From Thermoplasmata archaeon (GTDB lineage: Archaea; Thermoplasmatota; Thermoplasmata; Lutacidiplasmatales; UBA184), in the NCBI GenBank assembly GCA_022750335.1, contig JAKIVX010000001.1, positions 129,350-193,349 of the forward strand: DNA of 64,000 nt. The letters run 5' to 3'. A program made the position numbers and the translations under genes. This document shows, in pieces, positions 61,048 through 64,000 of the stretch (position 1 is the first letter of the stretch; the number at the start of each line of letters is the position of its first letter). The notes under the pieces were generated by a model. That model was given only the letters and a program-made list of their open reading frames with translations. It had not been told where the DNA came from and did not search any database.

Positions 61048-61488
61048 ATGACCGAACCTACGGCGGCCGTCCAGCTCGAGCAGGTGGAGAAATACCGATT
61101 CACGGCGCAGTATCCCGGCCAGCCGTTCGGACCGTTGATCGTCGACGAGGCTCCTCCCGTGGGGGGTGGGGCGGGTCCGAGTCCGGTTCTGTCCCTCGCG
61201 ACCGCGGTCGGGCATTGCCTGAGTTCCACCCTCGTGAACACCCTCGAACGGGCCCATGTTCCGGTCACCCCGTTGCGGACGCTCGTCGAGGTGGAGGTCG
61301 GCCGGAACGACCGCGGACGACTCCGGGTGCGGCGGCTCTCGGTCCAGATCCGGACGGCCCCCCTTCAACCGGAAGACCAAGCCCGGTTCGACCACTGTGT
61401 CTCCATCTTCGAGGACTTCTGCACCGTGAGCGGGGCCGTACGCGAGGGGATTCTCATCGAAACGATGGTGGGTCGCAACCCCACCTGA
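61048..61488 (+). CDS. OsmC/Ohr family protein
   Basis: The ATG at 61048 gives 146 aa. GGGAGPSPVLSLATAVGHCLSSTLVNTLERA holds the first reactive Cys and CVSIFEDFCTVSGAVREG the second, as in OsmC-type thiol peroxidases that reduce organic hydroperoxides. AATTATC near 61011-61017 may be the TATA box, with a short leader. The dodecin and OsmC pair flank the small ORF and may both relate to oxidative stress. Confidence 0.88.
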   Translation: MTEPTAAVQLEQVEKYRFTAQYPGQPFGPLIVDEAPPVGGGAGPSPVLSLATAVGHCLSSTLVNTLERAHVPVTPLRTLVEVEVGRNDRGRLRVRRLSVQIRTAPLQPEDQARFDHCVSIFEDFCTVSGAVREGILIETMVGRNPT

Positions 61489-61571
61489 GCTTCCCGGCCC
61501 GGCGACCCGAACCGGCGGGACCGCTTCCAGTGCTTCGAAAAGAACTATACCCCGGAGTCCAACCTAGTTCC

Positions 61572-61646
61572 GTGAACCACCCTCGCAGCACCACGTTGCA
61601 CGGTCGCCCTCGGGTCGGAGGGTGGGATTTCTTTGACGGTCGATGA
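61572..61646 (+). CDS. Possible leaderless 24-residue upstream ORF
   Basis: A GTG at 61572 lies 27 nt after the TATA-like ACTATAC (centre about 61545). It opens the frame MNHPRSTTLHGRPRVGGWDF and ends at a TGA that overlaps the start region of the next gene in another frame. The spacing matches other leaderless starts here, so it may be translated and coupled to the downstream gene. Confidence 0.35.
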   Translation: MNHPRSTTLHGRPRVGGWDFFDGR

Positions 61647-62565
61647 AGTCAAGATTCGGGACCTAAGTCGCCCGAATTCGTCGGAGTGGACACCCCCGAT
61701 CGGCGCGATGGGAGGTCCACCGGCGCACGAACTCTATCGGGACCTGGTCGCCCATGGCGGGCTCCGACTGCTGCGCGACTCGGAAGGAAATCCCTGGGTC
61801 GAGATGAAGGACGGAGAACGACGACGCAGCTTTCGGGTTCCGGGAATGGCATTGCGCGGAGCGATGGATCGATTTCGAATGCGGCGCAACCTGCGACCGG
61901 TTCCCGAGACGGACATCGAGGATTTCACCCGGGTGATCTCGGCCCGGATCTCGGACCCCGACGTCCGGCTGCCGATGTTCGACTTGAACTCCATCGAACG
62001 GGCCCCGGTGGCCCCGGAGCCTCCGGTAAGCCTGACCTCGATTCCCGTCGACGAGGTCGCTGCGGATCCGAGTGGTCTCGAGGCGGAGCTGGCTCAGGTT
62101 CTGAAGGAGGTCGACGCCGTTCGGGCGGAGTCCGGTGGCCCCGTCGGCGAGTCCCTTGGTTCCGCTCCCTGGCAAGAAGAGCCTTCCGAGTTGCCCGAGG
62201 TCGGAGTTCCGCTGGCTTCGCTCAATCCCTCCCTCTCGGGGGCGGCGCGCCCACCGGCAACGGAAGAGACCCTCCCGCGTTACCTCCGGGTGCTGCGGGG
62301 TCTCGCCTCCGGCGGAGGTTGGCTGGGCACCCTCGGCGAGTTGGGCCGCATGACACGGGAAGACCCGGACGCTGTCTTCGGCTCGCTCCTCAAGTTCCAT
62401 TCTGAACTGACGCAGAATCAATTGGTCGTCGCCCCGGTCGAAGTCGAGGACGGTTGGAGATGGCTCGTGATCGACCGGACCCGCCTCCGCTCGTCCGACG
62501 CGGCCCCCCTCCTACCGACGGATTCAGGGATCCCGGGAGCACCGGCGCCTGAGACCATCGCCTGA
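61633..62565 (+). CDS. Unrecognised soluble protein with acidic/proline-rich middle (310 aa)
   Basis: The start is uncertain: TTG at 61633 is preceded by GGAGGG with 10 bases spacing, and ATG at 61708 is the alternative. The N-terminal ~100 residues form one domain (HELYRDLVAHGGLRLLRDSEGNPWVEMKDGERRRSFRVPGMALRGAMDRFRMRRN). A low-complexity Glu/Pro/Ala linker follows. The C-terminal domain (LPRYLRVLRGLASGGGWLGTLGELGRMTREDPDAVFGSLLKFHSEL) looks like a winged helix or DNA-binding helical bundle. No family was recognised and there is no membrane helix. Confidence 0.6.
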   Translation: MTVDEVKIRDLSRPNSSEWTPPIGAMGGPPAHELYRDLVAHGGLRLLRDSEGNPWVEMKDGERRRSFRVPGMALRGAMDRFRMRRNLRPVPETDIEDFTRVISARISDPDVRLPMFDLNSIERAPVAPEPPVSLTSIPVDEVAADPSGLEAELAQVLKEVDAVRAESGGPVGESLGSAPWQEEPSELPEVGVPLASLNPSLSGAARPPATEETLPRYLRVLRGLASGGGWLGTLGELGRMTREDPDAVFGSLLKFHSELTQNQLVVAPVEVEDGWRWLVIDRTRLRSSDAAPLLPTDSGIPGAPAPETIA

Positions 62566-62605
62566 GCCGAAGAGGCCGCTTCCACCCCTCACCGGGGGCA
62601 GTCCC

Positions 62606-63571
62606 TCAACGGCCTGCGGTGTCGAGTCGTTTCAACACGGTCAACGCGCGCAGCGTCACCATCTTACTCGGGCGTCCAAGCTTCTCCAGGGTCAGCGGCG
62701 TCGGTCGCTGGTTCGGGTGGGCTCGAAACCACGTCGACATCGCCCCTTCCACATCGGGGTGCTCCGCGTCGAGGTTCCATCGTCCATCCGCTCGGCGCCG
62801 CTTCCGAAGGACGGAGAGTGCGAACGCCAATCGGGGGTCCGCTGAATACCCTAGGGCCGTCAGCAGGTCGAGCCCGACCAACAGGTCGTAGTAGTAATGG
62901 ACCGGATAATGGAACCGGAACCACGGAGCGTACCGGGCCCCTTGGCGGTGGAGTTCCCGCTCCAGGAAGAACTCGGAGGCCGCGCCGACAACGCGCGTCA
63001 TTTCTTCCGTCCACAGGTGCCGTGGATAGGCGGCGAAGGCGCTGAGTCCCTCCCACGAATCGAGGTTCCGGCCCGAGGAGAAGCAGGACCATCCCCCTTT
63101 CGGGTGCGCGGTCTCCACGAGCCACTCGAGCGTTCGACGGACCCGCGGGTCCTCCGCATAGCCCATCCGGATCAGCGCTCGTGCCTGGTTTCCCGCTGCG
63201 CAATGGTGGGGGGTCCCGACCGAATTTCCCCCCAGACCACCGTCCTTGGCCGCGAACTCCTTCATCCAGAGTTCGCAGGACGTGCGGATCGCGGGTACCT
63301 CCCGCGTTAGCCCTAGGTCCGAAAGGGCCAGCATCCGCCAGTTCGTCGAGAGGTACTTCGGCCGGTAGAGGCTCTCCGGGGACACCCACCAGCCCGCCGG
63401 GTCTCGACCGACGAGGAGCCCCCCCGCCCATCCCATTGTCGGGATCCGCTTCTGGGCTCGTTCGACCTCGGGATCGTTGGCGGGTCGATCGAGTAGTTCT
63501 CTCAGGGCCAGGTAGCGCGCGGCCGGCTCGGTCTCCTCCAACAACCACTCAAGGACACGGTTCGGAGGCAT
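62606..63571 (-). CDS. Alpha/alpha-toroid protein (prenyltransferase/squalene-cyclase-like fold)
   Basis: The 321-residue protein consists of helical-hairpin repeats with QW-like motifs: DGGLGGNSVGTPHHCAAGNQARALIRMGY, TLEWLVETAHPKGGWSCFSS, LSVLRKRRRADGRWNLDAEHP. The N-terminus reads NRVLEWLLEETEPAARYLALRELLDRP. It lacks the DxDD and DCTAE-type motifs of classical cyclases, so terpene-cyclase activity is not supported. Homologs are often labelled 'terpene cyclase/mutase' by fold only. The family is probably enzymatic or structural; role unknown. Confidence 0.75.
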   Translation of the reverse strand: MPPNRVLEWLLEETEPAARYLALRELLDRPANDPEVERAQKRIPTMGWAGGLLVGRDPAGWWVSPESLYRPKYLSTNWRMLALSDLGLTREVPAIRTSCELWMKEFAAKDGGLGGNSVGTPHHCAAGNQARALIRMGYAEDPRVRRTLEWLVETAHPKGGWSCFSSGRNLDSWEGLSAFAAYPRHLWTEEMTRVVGAASEFFLERELHRQGARYAPWFRFHYPVHYYYDLLVGLDLLTALGYSADPRLAFALSVLRKRRRADGRWNLDAEHPDVEGAMSTWFRAHPNQRPTPLTLEKLGRPSKMVTLRALTVLKRLDTAGR

Positions 63572-63620
63572 CGCGGACCTCTTCGAATGCCGAGGAATCC
63601 GAGCGGGTCGCCCGCCCCCG

Positions 63621-64000
63621 CTAGGCCATGACCAGGTTCAGGTCGCCGGAGAAGGTGGAGTTCGGACACTGGACATTGAAGTTGAGGACCTCGGTCGCAT
63701 TGGCCGGAACGGCGAGCGGCACGTTCACATCCGAAACGCTGAATCCGGAGCTGTTGGTGGTCACGCTCATGATCGTGCAGGCGTAAGTGGCGTTCCCCGT
63801 TCCGTAGGGCGCCCCCGTGATGTCGAACGAGAGGGGCACCACGTCTCCGGTACTGGCGTTGAAGCCGTAGGTGGAGGCGTCATTGAGGCCGCAGACATTG
63901 TCGGAGGACCAGACGTTGATCTGTCCGACCTGGATGGCGGGTGCGGAAGGAAACAAGACGAACGCAAGGACCCCGATGATAACGACCAAGACCACCGCGA
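63621..64000 (-). CDS. N-terminally anchored extracellular protein (5' partial)
   Basis: The frame is open to the right window edge, so the GTG at 63995 is probably internal. The visible start is a membrane helix (VVLVVIIGVLAFVLFPSAPA) as in archaeal pilin-like or single-anchor proteins. A beta-rich exterior follows with N-x-S/T sequons (NASTGD, NATYAC, TTNSSGF, NSTFSG) and Cys residues. The sequence ends GDLNLVMA. A pilin-like identity cannot be tested because the leader is outside the window. Confidence 0.6.
   Translation of the reverse strand, partial: AVVLVVIIGVLAFVLFPSAPAIQVGQINVWSSDNVCGLNDASTYGFNASTGDVVPLSFDITGAPYGTGNATYACTIMSVTTNSSGFSVSDVNVPLAVPANATEVLNFNVQCPNSTFSGDLNLVMA

Noticed and set aside
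62606-63571. Squalene-hopene cyclase
   Set aside because: Only the alpha/alpha-toroid repeats are present. The chain is half the usual length and lacks the DxDD catalytic motif.
1-64000. CRISPR arrays, transposases, integrases or restriction systems
   Set aside because: No regularly spaced short direct repeats and no such protein motifs were seen; the only long tandem repeat is protein-coding (surface protein).

Overview
The window is a dense, high-GC archaeal chromosome segment, most likely from an uncultivated member of the Thermoplasmatota. Support comes from archaeal ether-lipid enzymes (GGGP synthase, DGGGP synthase, CarS), aIF5A with a hypusine loop, a DTD2-type D-aminoacyl-tRNA deacylase, the archaeal shikimate route (ADH synthase, DHQ synthase II, GHMP shikimate kinase), a long-form tRNA-intron endonuclease, DUF835 and DUF2070 proteins, and surface proteins built from the 'ESGLPxGTxWSV' repeat. 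The lineage call is an inference from gene content. No IS element, prophage, CRISPR array or rRNA was seen, and no gap between genes exceeds about 200 bases.

Layout. 1-2.5 kb: end of a PKD-like surface protein, then three tandem paralogous membrane-anchored extracellular proteins. 2.5-8.0 kb: a giant minus-strand protein joining a catalytically dead IleRS-like body, an HhH motif, a ~560-residue Pro-rich linker and a DUF835 domain; aIF5A is divergent from it. 8.7-13.2 kb: a 1,516-residue helical/coiled-coil protein. 13.8 kb: tRNA-Glu(CUC) split by a 32-nt intron in the T arm. 14-18.4 kb: DTD2, a small RHH-like protein and a paired M16 peptidase operon. 19-26.3 kb: a plus-strand operon for ether-lipid synthesis (DGGGPS, GGGPS, CarS), with DUF2070, an M20 peptidase, PyrE and EndA. 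26.3-27.1 kb: an HTH-ferritin-like fusion.

27.3-42.5 kb holds a 15-gene minus-strand superoperon in which almost every junction overlaps: ADH synthase, DHQ synthase II, an AroD-AroE fusion, GHMP shikimate kinase, AroA, AroC, Asd, LysC, then TrpE-G-D-C-F-B-A. LysC and Asd make aspartate semialdehyde, a substrate of ADH synthase, so the operon encodes nearly the whole route from aspartate to tryptophan; the supply of 6-deoxy-5-ketofructose-1-phosphate is not in the window. The operon begins with a structured leader of about 170 nt carrying a 22-codon ORF that ends Trp-Leu-Trp-stop. That ORF sits 27 nt from a TATA-like box, the spacing shared by many leaderless genes here. It is the best candidate in the window for an undescribed regulatory system.

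42.5-46.5 kb: a TENA/CADD-like haem-oxygenase-fold protein, a CaiB-type CoA transferase, an acyl-CoA dehydrogenase and a MOSC protein. 46.6-53.8 kb: an OB-fold ssDNA-binding protein, three GNAT acetyltransferases, small membrane proteins, an HxlR regulator divergent from a nitroreductase/LigB-dioxygenase pair, and a secreted YVTN beta-propeller. 54-58.3 kb: a 1,419-residue surface glycoside-hydrolase-like protein with 11 repeats. 58.4-64 kb: a DUF2252 protein, a dodecin, OsmC, several unknowns, an alpha/alpha-toroid protein and a truncated membrane-anchored protein at the window edge.

Start codons were chosen by family length, overlap with the upstream stop, Shine-Dalgarno matches, or a TATA-like box about 24-28 nt upstream of a leaderless start.
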